64,000 bases of DNA, from positions 868,001 to 932,000 of the forward strand of contig NZ_JACAWU010000002.1 in NCBI RefSeq assembly GCF_013391635.1. The letters run 5' to 3'. Of the stretch, positions 8,904-17,432 are shown in pieces. This DNA is from Natronomonas gomsonensis (lineage in GTDB: Archaea > Halobacteriota > Halobacteria > Halobacteriales > Haloarculaceae). Position numbers and translations under genes: made by a program. The notes below the pieces were generated by a model. That model was given only the letters and a program-made list of their open reading frames with translations. It ran no database searches and had not been told where the DNA came from. The number at the start of each line of letters is the position of its first letter. The first letter of the stretch is position 1.

Positions 8904-9503
8904 TCAGACCGAGATATCGGCGTGTGTACGCAGGCGGTCGAAGGCCGCCCGCTCTCGCTCGCCGCCGCATCGCTCGACGACATCGGCGAAGTACGCCAAC
9001 CGTTCCCGAAGCGTCTCGTCGTCGTAACTCGGCACGTCCAGCCGCGAGGCGGCGACCGTCGCCTCGACGACGGCGTAGTAGCCGCGGTTCGTCGTAGGGA
9101 CGACGCGCCGCTCGACGGCCGACTCGACGGGTGAGAGCGCCCACTCGACCCACTGCGTGTCGCCCTCGACTCCATCCTCGACGGCGTCGACCTCGACGCG
9201 GACCCACGCGTCGGCGCTGTCGAGGACCGGGTCGTCCTCCTCCCGGACCGAACACGCCGCGTCGACGAAGTCGACCGGGTCACGGGTGAACTGGACGTGC
9301 CCCTCGCCGCGTTCCGTGAAGTTCCGCCAGGTCCGGGTCCGGCCCCACGTGCGGGCGGTTGCGGTCCCGTCGGACGTGTCGGTGGCGAACAGCCCGAGTG
9401 CGGCGACGTTCCAGCGGCCGTTCGGCCCGAGCGTCGTCACGACCGATTCGGTGACGCCGCGTAACTCGGCCGGCCACTCGGCGGCCCCCCCGCTTTCGCC
9501 CAT
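8904..9503 (-). CDS. DUF447 family protein (predicted FMN-binding split-barrel)
   Basis: 199 aa. The N-terminal ELRGVTESVVTTLGPNGRWNVAALGL and the later TWGRTRTWRN and GHVQFTRDP match DUF447, an archaeal family which, as I recall, adopts the flavin-reductase-type FMN-binding split barrel. The enzymatic role is not established. It starts three bases after the stop of the CitG-like gene and ends the cofD operon. Family members with a CitG-like partner are also seen, from memory, with tetrahydromethanopterin genes, so a cofactor role is likely but unproven. Confidence 0.85.
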   Translation of the reverse strand: MGESGGAAEWPAELRGVTESVVTTLGPNGRWNVAALGLFATDTSDGTATARTWGRTRTWRNFTERGEGHVQFTRDPVDFVDAACSVREEDDPVLDSADAWVRVEVDAVEDGVEGDTQWVEWALSPVESAVERRVVPTTNRGYYAVVEATVAASRLDVPSYDDETLRERLAYFADVVERCGGERERAAFDRLRTHADISV

Positions 9504-9506
9504 CGC

Positions 9507-10340
9507 TCACACCTCCATGCCTCGCTCCAGCGCGACGAACAGCGCGGCGGCGGTGAGGTCGGCCGTCGTGCCGGGGTTGATATCGCGGTCGCGGAACTCC
9601 TCGGCCAGTTCCTCGGCGTCTTCGGTGCCGTCGAGGACGGCCCGTGCCCGTTCGGTCGCCTCCTCGGCGGCGGCCTCGCCGTTGCGCGTGACGACGAAGG
9701 TGTCCGGTTGTTCGGCGAGCAGTCGGAGGAAGGCCCGCGAGGCGCGCCGATAAATCGGTCCGTCGTCCTCCAGCAACCACTGGGCAGCTTCGAAACTGCG
9801 CTCGAAGCCGTTCGTCCACTCCGCTGCAACACCGTCGACGTCCGCCGAGAGTTCCATCACGTCGTACAGCGTCGTTCCGCGCTCCCGGAGCGTCTCCACG
9901 GCGTCGCTCCCGCGGCGTACGTCGAGTGCGTCGGCATCCTCGGGGAGGTCGTCGACTGCTACGTCGACGTGGTCGAACGCCCGGTAGAAATCGCAGGCAT
10001 CGTCGACGGTAGTCGATTCGACGACATCGGCGACTCCCGCCGTGGAGAGCCGGTCGGTCGCGGCCGCCCGAACGAGCGGCGTCAACATCAGGAGCGCACC
10101 GAACTGGGTGTTGCCGCCGGATTGCTCGGCCATCCCCGCGACGGCACGCTCGAAGGCTCGCCCGACCGCCGCGCCGTCGGCGGCCATCCGGAGGCCGCGA
10201 AGCGAGCCGACGGCCCCCGCGAGGAACTGCTCGAACCGCAGGTCGTCGTAGTCGCGGTGGCGGTCGACGTTGCCCGGTTTCGGCGTTCCCGAGACCTCAA
10301 GCAGCAACGCGAGTTGACCGTTCTCGGCGGCGTCACGCAT
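9507..10340 (-). CDS. CitG-like (triphosphoribosyl-dephospho-CoA synthase family) protein
   Basis: 277 aa. The motif EVSGTPKPGNVDRHRD near residues 14-29 is the nucleotide-binding signature of the CitG/MdcB family, and SGGNTQFGALLMLTPL and INPGTTADLTAAALFV are the other conserved blocks. Bacterial CitG makes the prosthetic group of citrate lyase; haloarchaea have no such lyase, so the archaeal homologue must act on another substrate, probably in cofactor metabolism (inference). The Met at 10340 is chosen over an upstream Arg-rich extension; the gene then overlaps the Dus-like gene by eight bases, indicating translational coupling. Confidence 0.85.
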   Translation of the reverse strand: MRDAAENGQLALLLEVSGTPKPGNVDRHRDYDDLRFEQFLAGAVGSLRGLRMAADGAAVGRAFERAVAGMAEQSGGNTQFGALLMLTPLVRAAATDRLSTAGVADVVESTTVDDACDFYRAFDHVDVAVDDLPEDADALDVRRGSDAVETLRERGTTLYDVMELSADVDGVAAEWTNGFERSFEAAQWLLEDDGPIYRRASRAFLRLLAEQPDTFVVTRNGEAAAEEATERARAVLDGTEDAEELAEEFRDRDINPGTTADLTAAALFVALERGMEV

Positions 10341-11103
10341 CCGGCGACACCTCCGCTCCCGACCGTGTGTCGGCGAAGTACGCCTCAACCGCCTCCCGAA
10401 CACGTCGGAGGACTGCCGGGTCCGTCGAAGGACGACCGACCGACACGGCGTCCGCACCGTATTCGAGATACTCAAAGACCGTCTCGCGGTCCCGGACGCC
10501 GTTGTTCGCCACGACGAACGCCTCCGGGACCGCCTCGACGACGTCACCGACGACCGACTCGCTGTCCATCGCATCGACGTGGATTACGTCCGCCCCCGTA
10601 TCGACGAGTCGCGCCGAAAGCCCCGGCAACTCGACGCCCGGAACCTCGGTTCTAACTTTCACGCTCACGGTCGCGCCGGCGTTGGCTGCCGCGGCGACCT
10701 GTTCACAGAGGCGCTCGCCGTCTTTGAGTAGCGATTCGCCCGCGTCAGCGGCACACATCTCCGCCTGCCGGCAGTGGGCGTTGATTTCGAGGAGCGCATC
10801 GTGGTCGGCACAGACCGCCGCCGCCTCGGCGATGGGGTCCAGCGTCGCGCTGCGAACGTTGACCCCCGGCAGCACGCCGACGGCATCGAGCGCCGTGAGT
10901 TGGTCGTCGACGAACGCTATCGGGTCCGCCGGCAGGAACTCATCGCGGTCGCGGTCGCGGAGGTCTCGGGCGGCACTGCGCGTCGCTTCGTCGAGTGCGA
11001 CGCCGCCGAGGATGGCACAACCGACGTGTGGCGCAGCCTGCTTCGCCCACACGGCGTCGGATTGGCCGGACAGCGACGCTGCGGCGAGACGAGGACTGAA
11101 CAT
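10333..11103 (-). CDS. tRNA-dihydrouridine synthase-like TIM-barrel flavoprotein
   Basis: 256 aa, shorter than typical Dus enzymes (about 320). The C-terminal part has the FMN-phosphate signature of the family: DVIHVDAMDSE, VVANNGVRD and YGADAVSVGRPSTDP. A cysteine (C111) sits in NAHCRQAEMC, where Dus enzymes have their catalytic Cys in an N-x-x-C-P context; here the following residue is Arg. The short length and altered motif suggest a divergent member that may not modify tRNA. Its start shares one base with the cofD stop (TGATG), and its end overlaps the CitG-like gene. Confidence 0.75.
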   Translation of the reverse strand: MFSPRLAAASLSGQSDAVWAKQAAPHVGCAILGGVALDEATRSAARDLRDRDRDEFLPADPIAFVDDQLTALDAVGVLPGVNVRSATLDPIAEAAAVCADHDALLEINAHCRQAEMCAADAGESLLKDGERLCEQVAAAANAGATVSVKVRTEVPGVELPGLSARLVDTGADVIHVDAMDSESVVGDVVEAVPEAFVVANNGVRDRETVFEYLEYGADAVSVGRPSTDPAVLRRVREAVEAYFADTRSGAEVSPDA

Positions 11104-12104
11104 CAGACCACCCCTCCGACGCGTTCGATGGCCTCACGGACGGCCCGGCATACGCGTTCGCCGTCGGCAGGGTCGTCGAGGGTCGTGTCGGTCCGGACGA
11201 CCGGGCGGTCGATGTCGGTTCCGTCGTCGGTGTCGAGGACGAAGGCGTCGGCAAAGGGGTACGCCTCCGCGACGCCGGCCGTCGAAGGATCGGAGCCCGT
11301 CGCGGCCATCAGTTTCCCGGCCGGCCCGGAGAACACTCGGTCCTCGACGAACGGGGAGACGGCGACGACCGGTGTCGATTCGAGCGCCTCGCGAATCCCG
11401 TCGAGGGCGAGCATCGGCCCGATGCTCGTCACCGGGTTCGAGGGACCGACGACCACCGGGGCGTCGAGGGCATCACGGACAGCATCCGTGGCGCTTGCTG
11501 TCTCCGCGCCGCGGAACTCGACGGACTCGACTGTGGGTTCGGCGCGTCGGTGGACCCAGAACTCCTGGAAGTGCATCGGCCCCGACTCGGTGTGGACGAT
11601 GGTGGCGACGGAATCGTCGCTCATCGGCAGGATGGGGCGCTCGACGCCGAGGGCGTCGGCAAGCGTCCGCGTCGCCTCGGTGAGGGTCCGACCTTCGTCG
11701 AGCAGTCCCGTCCGGGTGATGTGGAGCGCACGGTCTCGGTCGCCCAACTCCATGAACTCCGCGACGCCGGAGAAGCGCCGCCAACGTGCGATGTCCCGGC
11801 CGGCCGTCTGGGCCGAATCAGGGAGGTATCGCGGGCCGGCGTCGAGGCCGGCTGTATCGGCAAGGGCCTGTAACTCCTCGTGGGTTTCCGTCGTGTCGTC
11901 CTCGATACCCCACCACGTCTCGCGGTCGAGGCGGCCGCTCTCGGCGAACAGGGTCGTGTCCACGTCGGGACAGACCAGCAGGCCACCCAACTCCACGTCG
12001 TCGCCGGTGTTGGCGACGACCGGCGTCTCGGCGGGGTCGAAGACGCCGTCACCGCCGTCGAGGAGTTTCGGCGTCCCCGTCCCGCCCGCGAGGAACGTAA
12101 CCAT
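11103..12104 (-). CDS. cofD: 2-phospho-L-lactate transferase (coenzyme F420 biosynthesis, CofD)
   Basis: 333 aa. CofD joins the phospholactyl (or phosphoenolpyruvyl) guanylyl donor to the deazaflavin Fo, giving F420-0. The N-terminal [12 protein letters not shown] glycine loop, [25 protein letters not shown], and [15 protein letters not shown] are diagnostic for the family. It heads a four-gene operon with one-base, eight-base and three-base junctions to the genes behind it. Upstream on the minus strand an AGATACAAA element about 30 bases before the start is a plausible box A. No other cof gene is in the window. Confidence 0.95.
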   Translation of the reverse strand: MVTFLAGGTGTPKLLDGGDGVFDPAETPVVANTGDDVELGGLLVCPDVDTTLFAESGRLDRETWWGIEDDTTETHEELQALADTAGLDAGPRYLPDSAQTAGRDIARWRRFSGVAEFMELGDRDRALHITRTGLLDEGRTLTEATRTLADALGVERPILPMSDDSVATIVHTESGPMHFQEFWVHRRAEPTVESVEFRGAETASATDAVRDALDAPVVVGPSNPVTSIGPMLALDGIREALESTPVVAVSPFVEDRVFSGPAGKLMAATGSDPSTAGVAEAYPFADAFVLDTDDGTDIDRPVVRTDTTLDDPADGERVCRAVREAIERVGGVV

Positions 12105-12152
12105 ACGTCGGCTTTCGCGCCGACGGGTTTGTATCTGACCGTTAGCCGACGG

Positions 12153-13139
12153 TCACGTCGTCACGTCGGCGGCCCGGAGAATCTGCTTGTAGCGATTGCG
12201 GATGGTGACCTCCGAGATGTCGCAGACATCGCTGACCTCGCTTTGGGTGACCTTCTGATTGCAGAGCAACGCAGCGGCGTACACCGCGGCGGCGGCGAGG
12301 CCGACCGGTGACTTCCCCGAGACGATGCCGGCGGCCGCGGCACTGTCGAGGAGGTCCCGAGCGCGGCGTTCGACCGCCTCGTCGACGCCGAGTTCGCTGC
12401 CGAACCGCGGGATGTAACTCTTCGGGTCGGCGGGCCGGATTTCCAGTTTCAATTCGCGGACGACGTACCTGTAGGTTCGTGAGATTTCGCTGCGGCCGAC
12501 ACGGGAGACGCGCTCGATTTCGTCAAGGCTGCGAGGGGTCCCGGCCTGCCGGGCAGCGGCGTATAACGCCGAGGCCGCGACGCCCTCGATGGAGCGACCG
12601 GGCAAGAGGTCGTCGTCGAGGGCCCGCCGATAGATGACCGAGGCGGTTTCCCGGACGTTCTCGGGGAGGCCGAGTGCGCTTGCCATCCGGTCGATTTCGC
12701 CGAGTGCCTGCTTGAGGTTGCGCTCCTTGGAGTCACGGGTGCGGAACCGCTCGTTCCACGTCCGCAGGCGTTGCATCTTCTGGCGCTGGCGACTCGACAG
12801 GGAGTTGCCGTAGGCGTCTTTGTCCTGCCAGCCGATGTTCGTCGACAGCCCCTCGTCGTGCATCATCTTCGTCGTCGGCGCGCCGACGCGGGACTTCCGG
12901 TCGCGCTCGGCGGAGTCGAAGGCGCGCCACTCAGGCCCGCGGTCGATTTCGTCTTCCTCGACGACCAGTCCGCACTCGCTACAAACAGTTTCGCCCGTAT
13001 CGACGGCAGTTTCGAGCCGACCATCGCACTCGGGACAGGCCTCCGTGCGTTCCCGTGAGTCAGCCGTGCGGCGTTCCGTCGTCGATTCGGCTGCTTCGGT
13101 TCCCCGCTCGACATCCGTTCGCGTGTTCGTGTTACTCAT
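12153..13139 (-). CDS. tfb: Transcription initiation factor TFB (TFIIB homologue)
   Basis: 328 aa. It recruits RNA polymerase to TBP-bound box A promoters. An N-terminal zinc ribbon has C35, C38, C53 and C56 (CPECDG, CSECGL), followed by the B-finger/linker (DRGPEWRAFDSAERDRKSR to about residue 110) and two cyclin-like repeats (about 135-225 and 230-325). The C-terminal SEVSDVCDISEVTIRNRYKQI is the BRE-recognition helix-turn-helix. Residues 1-34 are a haloarchaeal acidic/Thr-rich tail. The Met at 13139 is used because the upstream open extension is not TFB-like. Haloarchaea carry several TFBs, so this may be a specialised paralogue. Confidence 0.95.
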   Translation of the reverse strand: MSNTNTRTDVERGTEAAESTTERRTADSRERTEACPECDGRLETAVDTGETVCSECGLVVEEDEIDRGPEWRAFDSAERDRKSRVGAPTTKMMHDEGLSTNIGWQDKDAYGNSLSSRQRQKMQRLRTWNERFRTRDSKERNLKQALGEIDRMASALGLPENVRETASVIYRRALDDDLLPGRSIEGVAASALYAAARQAGTPRSLDEIERVSRVGRSEISRTYRYVVRELKLEIRPADPKSYIPRFGSELGVDEAVERRARDLLDSAAAAGIVSGKSPVGLAAAAVYAAALLCNQKVTQSEVSDVCDISEVTIRNRYKQILRAADVTT

Positions 13140-13331
13140 AGTCGGAATCCAGCGTCGGTCACTCGAACGCCCGTTCTCCGGAGGTTCCCGCACGCACTGG
13201 TGGTACCCGAACTACCCCGAACTGCTTCAAGAGAGTTTTCCGAATTCTCACCCAATTTCGGAAGGTGGGCGATTCCACAGCTCTCGAAGGAACGAATGCC
13301 CAGATACTGACTCACAGGCCGGAAACGGTAC

Positions 13332-13355
13332 TGACGCGCCGTTTCGGCGCTGTCA
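13332..13355 (-). terminator. Hairpin at the 3' end of the ABC ATPase gene
   Basis: A nearly perfect inverted repeat: arms TGAC-GCGCCG and CGGCGC-(T)-GTCA around a three-base loop, including the TGA stop of the ATPase gene. No T-run follows, so it may protect the 3' end or be fortuitous rather than terminate. Confidence 0.35.
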
Positions 13356-14411
13356 CTTTGCTTCTGGATGCAGTATGACTGTATCGTCCGTGTCCCAACC
13401 GAGCGTAATTGTATCTCCCTCGTCGTGTTCAACGTCTGGAAGTGTCGCGACGAATCGTTCATCCCCTGCGATACGCACGGTGTAGTCCGTGAGCTCACCT
13501 CGATAAACGACGTTCTCTATCGTTCCCGTCACGGTATTATCGCCAGCACCTAGCTGAACGTTCTCTGACCGGACGAAGAACTGGACCGGTTCTTCCGTAG
13601 GAAGTTCGAACGCCGGCGTATTTGCCGTTATTTCAGTTTCGAGGGATTCCAAGGTAACCGTCTCCCCGATGTCACGCAACCTGGCGTCGTAAATATTCGA
13701 CCCGCGGAAAAACCGTGCAATGAACTGGGTTCGGGGCTGTTCGTACACTTCTTCTGGAGACCCGACCTGAACGACTTTGCCACTGTCCATTACCGCAATG
13801 CGGTCGCTCATTGAGAGCGCCTCCTCCTGGTCGTGCGTCACGTAGACGAACGTGGTCCCGAGTTCTTCTTGAATCTCTTTCAGTTCGATTTGCATTTCGC
13901 GCCGGAGCTTCTCGTCCAATGCACCGAGTGGCTCGTCGAGAAGAAGGACACGCGGCTCGATCGCGAGGGCACGGGCAAGCGCAACGCGCTGTTGTTGCCC
14001 GCCTGAGAGCTCGTCGACCTGCCGTTCTTTAAGACCAGGTAGTGAGACTAACTCGAGGAGTTCGTCGACACGCTGGTCAATCGTCGATTGGTCACGACCG
14101 CGAATTTCGAGCCCATACCCGATATTCTCGCCGACGGTCATGTGAGGGAATAACGCGTAATCCTGGAAGACCGTATTCACGTCTCGATTATACGGTGGCG
14201 CATCCGTCACATCCGTATCTCCGAGATTGATTATCCCATCTGTCGCCGTTTCGAGGCCAGCAATCATCCGTAGAACGGTGGTCTTCCCCGACCCTGACGG
14301 GCCAAGAATGGTGAAAAACTCGCTTTCAGAGATATCGAGATCGATACCTTCCACCGCGACCACGTCTCCGAACTCCTTGCGCACCTCGCGAAGTCCGATA
14401 ACAGTACTCAT
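13353..14411 (-). CDS. ABC transporter ATP-binding protein, spermidine/putrescine (PotA) type
   Basis: 352 aa. Walker A GPSGSGKT (37-44), Q-loop near 83, ABC signature LSGGQQQR (135-142), Walker B LLLDEP (156-161), D-loop and switch His (VTHDQEEAL) are all present, so it is a complete ATPase. Residues about 240-350 form the TOBE/OB regulatory domain of the PotA/MalK group. It is divergent from the binding-protein and permease genes at 14586-17432 and almost certainly energises them. An SD-like GGGGGAGGT lies 14-20 bases before the ATG, and a TATA-like GGTATAAG lies at 14441-14448. Confidence 0.93.
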   Translation of the reverse strand: MSTVIGLREVRKEFGDVVAVEGIDLDISESEFFTILGPSGSGKTTVLRMIAGLETATDGIINLGDTDVTDAPPYNRDVNTVFQDYALFPHMTVGENIGYGLEIRGRDQSTIDQRVDELLELVSLPGLKERQVDELSGGQQQRVALARALAIEPRVLLLDEPLGALDEKLRREMQIELKEIQEELGTTFVYVTHDQEEALSMSDRIAVMDSGKVVQVGSPEEVYEQPRTQFIARFFRGSNIYDARLRDIGETVTLESLETEITANTPAFELPTEEPVQFFVRSENVQLGAGDNTVTGTIENVVYRGELTDYTVRIAGDERFVATLPDVEHDEGDTITLGWDTDDTVILHPEAK

Positions 14412-14440
14412 TCAGTTGTTGGTACCTCCCCCTTGACGGG

Positions 14441-14448
14441 CTTATACC
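14441..14448 (-). promoter_or_regulatory. Box A for the ABC ATPase gene
   Basis: On the minus strand GGTATAAG lies about 33 bases before the ATG at 14411. It is one side of the divergent promoter region 14412-14585. Confidence 0.5.
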
Positions 14449-14451
14449 TGT

Positions 14452-14484
14452 TTGTTACTCCAACTCGTTGATTCGGGGTAACAA
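14452..14484. promoter_or_regulatory. Inverted repeat between the divergent ABC promoters (candidate operator)
   Basis: Perfect 7-base arms TTGTTAC (14452-14458) and GTAACAA (14478-14484) surround a second small dyad CAAC-TC-GTTG (14461-14470). The left arm starts three bases upstream of the minus-strand box A, where a bound repressor or activator would affect that promoter. A ribbon-helix-helix regulator is encoded at the far end of the same cluster. Confidence 0.45.
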
Positions 14485-14554
14485 TGTCTGAAATACTCCC
14501 CATTCATCCAAATTATGAATCTCTGCTATGTTGTATGAACAGTTCACAACAACA

Positions 14555-14560
14555 CTTATT
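14555..14560 (+). promoter_or_regulatory. Box A for the binding-protein/permease operon
   Basis: CTTATT lies 26-31 bases before the ATG at 14586, the spacing expected for a leaderless haloarchaeal transcript. This supports 14586 over the open frame that begins at 14484. Confidence 0.5.
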
Positions 14561-14585
14561 GACAGACGCTCGCCTGTGTCAGGTA

Positions 14586-15740
14586 ATGTCAGACGGAAAC
14601 CTGTCCCGTCGTGAGTACGTCACCCAAGGCGCCGCTGCCGCGGCGCTGGCTGCTGGGTTGGCGGGCTGTATCGGCGGTGGCAACGGTGACGATGAAACGA
14701 GTACGCTCGAATACGGAGCCATCGCGACCGCGGACGCGGGGGATTGGAGCGACTTCGAGGATGAAACCGGTTGGGAACTGAGTTTCTCGACGATTAGCAA
14801 CACGCCGGGTGAACTCCTCAGCACGCTCGTCGCCGGTGGAGGGCGCGAACTCTACGACGTTCTCGGACCTGTTGGTGGTATTCAGCCGCCGCTTGCATCG
14901 GAGGGTGCCATTCAGCCAGTCGACACGGACCGATTAGACAACTGGGATGCCCAGTACGACTACTGGGAAACTGATCAGGGTCGGGACTTCATCAGCCATG
15001 ACGGTGATATCTACGGAATCCCGATCGTCTGGCAGGGTGACTCGATTGCGTACCTGCCGGATGAGGTCGGAGAGATTACATCCTACGGTGCACTCTTCGA
15101 TGAGGAGTACGCTGGCCAAGTCGCTATCGAGGACAATTACACGACTGCCGGCCAAAAGACGGCGATGTATCTCGACCACCACGATATCGAGGACATCGAG
15201 GATCCCCGAAACATGACCGCATCGGAGTTCGAAACGGTCGTCGACTTCCTCATCGAACAGAAGGAGTCCGGACAGTTCAGGACGATGTGGTCCGGATACG
15301 AGAACGCGGTAAACCTGATGTCGAACGGTGAGGTCGTCGTGATGGATACGTGGGAACCGGTCGTCTTCGATCTTCGCGACCAGGGCGTCAATGCAGAGTA
15401 CGCGGAACCTGAAGAGGGGTACCTCCTTTGGGCACTCGCCGACTACGTCGTCAGGCCTGAGGAGGAGCGCTCCGACGCCCGAGAAGAAGCAATCTACGAC
15501 TTCCTTGACTGGAACCTTGCCGGCTGGTATGGAGCGACGATAACCCAACAGACGGGCTACATGACGAACCCTGCTGCGATAGAGTACGCGGAGGAATCTG
15601 ACGAATTCGACGCCGACGAGATTCGTGAGATTCACGAAGGAGTCAGCGAACGCTTCGAGGTCGGAGGGAGTTGGCAGCAGCGGTGGCCCGACGAGCGGGA
15701 AGTGTACGAAGAACAGTGGGAGCGGCTCCGAAGCGCCTGA
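14586..15740 (+). CDS. ABC transporter substrate-binding lipoprotein, spermidine/putrescine (PotD) type
   Basis: 384 aa. The N-terminus has a Tat-type twin-arginine signal (LSRREYVTQG, residues 6-15), an Ala/Leu hydrophobic segment and a lipobox LAGC with C28, followed by a Gly/Asp-rich linker. It should be exported folded and anchored by lipid outside the membrane. The mature part has the two-lobed binding-protein layout (GIPIVWQGDSIAYLPDEVG; GEVVVMDTWEPVVFDLRDQG). The ligand cannot be read directly. Context (pyroglutamyl peptidase and hydantoinase/oxoprolinase genes) suggests a cyclic amide, peptide or amino-acid derivative. Wobble positions are less GC-rich than in flanking genes. Confidence 0.9.
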   Translation: MSDGNLSRREYVTQGAAAAALAAGLAGCIGGGNGDDETSTLEYGAIATADAGDWSDFEDETGWELSFSTISNTPGELLSTLVAGGGRELYDVLGPVGGIQPPLASEGAIQPVDTDRLDNWDAQYDYWETDQGRDFISHDGDIYGIPIVWQGDSIAYLPDEVGEITSYGALFDEEYAGQVAIEDNYTTAGQKTAMYLDHHDIEDIEDPRNMTASEFETVVDFLIEQKESGQFRTMWSGYENAVNLMSNGEVVVMDTWEPVVFDLRDQGVNAEYAEPEEGYLLWALADYVVRPEEERSDAREEAIYDFLDWNLAGWYGATITQQTGYMTNPAAIEYAEESDEFDADEIREIHEGVSERFEVGGSWQQRWPDEREVYEEQWERLRSA

Positions 15741-15741
15741 T

Positions 15742-16611
15742 ATGCGAACAGAACTTCGACAGAGACTGCCACAGCTTCAGCTTGCGCCCGCAGTCGCAAC
15801 GCTGTTTTTGATTTTTGTTGTCCCGTTGGTAATGACCTTCATGTGGGGATTCTGGCCCAGAACCGAGTTTTGGATGGAACCCGGATTCACGCTCGCGTCT
15901 TACGAGGCGTTCTTCTCCTCAGGGCGAGTAGATGTCTACTTGCAGAGCCTTCGCCTCAGTGTGATTACGGTGGTTCTCTCGTTGAGTCTCGGCTATCCAG
16001 TTGCGTACTATTTGGGTCGCCGGCTCGACGAAGATGTCGCCTTCGGGCTCTTGTTCGTGTTCGTACTGCCGTTTATAATCAGCAGTGTCGTTCGAACGCT
16101 TTCGTGGCGGTTCCTCCTCGGTCGTGAGGGCCTCGTGAACCAGACCCTCGTGGCAGTGGGTCTCGTTAACGCTCCGCTCGACTGGCTCCTGTTCTCCGAA
16201 GTCGCCGTCGTTATCGGACTCGTCACGGCAACGCTGCCGTTCGTAATCTTCCCGGTCTGGCTCTCACTCCGAACGATCGACGACTCGCTGTTAGAGGCGA
16301 GTGCTGACCTCGGCGCTCATCCTGTCACGACCTTTCGACGAGTAACAGTCCCGCTGTCGCTCCCCGGTGTCTTCGCGGCAAGTATCTTCTCGTTCGTTAC
16401 GGCGTTCGGCGAGACAGCCATCCCGCAACTACTCGGTGGAAGCGGCTTCTCGACAGTTGGTACGTCGATCACGAGTGTACTTGGAGTCCTGAATTATCCG
16501 CTTGCAGCTGCCATCAGCAGTATCTCGATTGCAACGATGCTGGTCCTCCTAGGACTGTGGTCCCACTTCTTTGACATCGACCGACTTGTCAGCCTCGGAG
16601 GGACGCACTAA
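15742..16611 (+). CDS. ABC transporter permease, PotB type
   Basis: 289 aa with six hydrophobic segments. The EAA loop that docks on the ATPase is visible as DDSLLEASADLGAHPVTTFRRVTVP (EAxxDLGA). The start at 15742 lies one base after the binding-protein stop; the frame is open upstream only as a shadow of that gene. It pairs with the PotC-type permease that overlaps its stop codon. Confidence 0.92.
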   Translation: MRTELRQRLPQLQLAPAVATLFLIFVVPLVMTFMWGFWPRTEFWMEPGFTLASYEAFFSSGRVDVYLQSLRLSVITVVLSLSLGYPVAYYLGRRLDEDVAFGLLFVFVLPFIISSVVRTLSWRFLLGREGLVNQTLVAVGLVNAPLDWLLFSEVAVVIGLVTATLPFVIFPVWLSLRTIDDSLLEASADLGAHPVTTFRRVTVPLSLPGVFAASIFSFVTAFGETAIPQLLGGSGFSTVGTSITSVLGVLNYPLAAAISSISIATMLVLLGLWSHFFDIDRLVSLGGTH

Positions 16612-17432
16612 TGAGCGAAATGAAACGAGGGATACTGGCGAAACTCCCGGAGGTTTCCGAGCAGACCGTCAACCGACTGTTCGCACTCTACACTGCGGCA
16701 GTCGTGTTCGTTCTGCTTCTGCCGTTAGCGTATCTTCTCCCAATTTCGATGCACCCCGACGGATTGACCCAGATACCGACGTCACCCACGCTCAAGTGGT
16801 ACTCTCAGCTCTTCGCAAACGGAAGTCTGCTTTCAGCACTCGGTGTTTCCGTCCAACTTGGCTTGCTGACTGCCGTCGTGACGACGCCACTGGCATTCCT
16901 TGCAGCAGCGGGGACGAGAAACGTCGCTCGTCGCGATTTGGTAATCGGATTTTTCCTACTCCCGATTTTCATGCCTGGCGTCAGCGTTGGGCTTGGTCTT
17001 GCGGTCTATTTTGAACTCATTGGCGTTTCCCTGTCGATCTGGACAATGCTCATCGGTCACATTCTGTGGACGTTCCCGTTCGCCTACATAATCATCCTGA
17101 CGAGCATGGCGAGCTTTGATCCACATCTGAAGGAGGCTGCCTATGACCTCGGGGCCAACGAGTGGCGGGCCTTCCGGGACGTCGAACTCCCGCGAATACA
17201 GCCCGGGCTAATCGGGGCTGCGATCTTCTCGTTCACGCTCTCGTTCAACGAGTTCTCTCGGACAATGCTGGTTCGAGGACCAACTGATACGCTCCCGACT
17301 TACGTGTTGAGCCGAGTCCAGAACCTCGGAGTGGACCCAACGGTGTATGCTATCTCTGGACTTACAGTCGTAGTATCGAGTATCCTCCTCGTCGTCATTG
17401 GGTACTTTACACTCAAGACAACCGAGTCATGA
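16611..17432 (+). CDS. ABC transporter permease, PotC type
   Basis: 273 aa, six hydrophobic segments. The coupling loop reads DPHLKEAAYDLGANEWRAFRDVELP, the EAA motif of PotC-like permeases. Its ATG shares one base with the TAA of the PotB-type gene (TAATG), and its own stop overlaps the pyroglutamyl peptidase start by four bases (ATGA), so uptake and hydrolysis genes are translationally coupled. Confidence 0.92.
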   Translation: MSEMKRGILAKLPEVSEQTVNRLFALYTAAVVFVLLLPLAYLLPISMHPDGLTQIPTSPTLKWYSQLFANGSLLSALGVSVQLGLLTAVVTTPLAFLAAAGTRNVARRDLVIGFFLLPIFMPGVSVGLGLAVYFELIGVSLSIWTMLIGHILWTFPFAYIIILTSMASFDPHLKEAAYDLGANEWRAFRDVELPRIQPGLIGAAIFSFTLSFNEFSRTMLVRGPTDTLPTYVLSRVQNLGVDPTVYAISGLTVVVSSILLVVIGYFTLKTTES

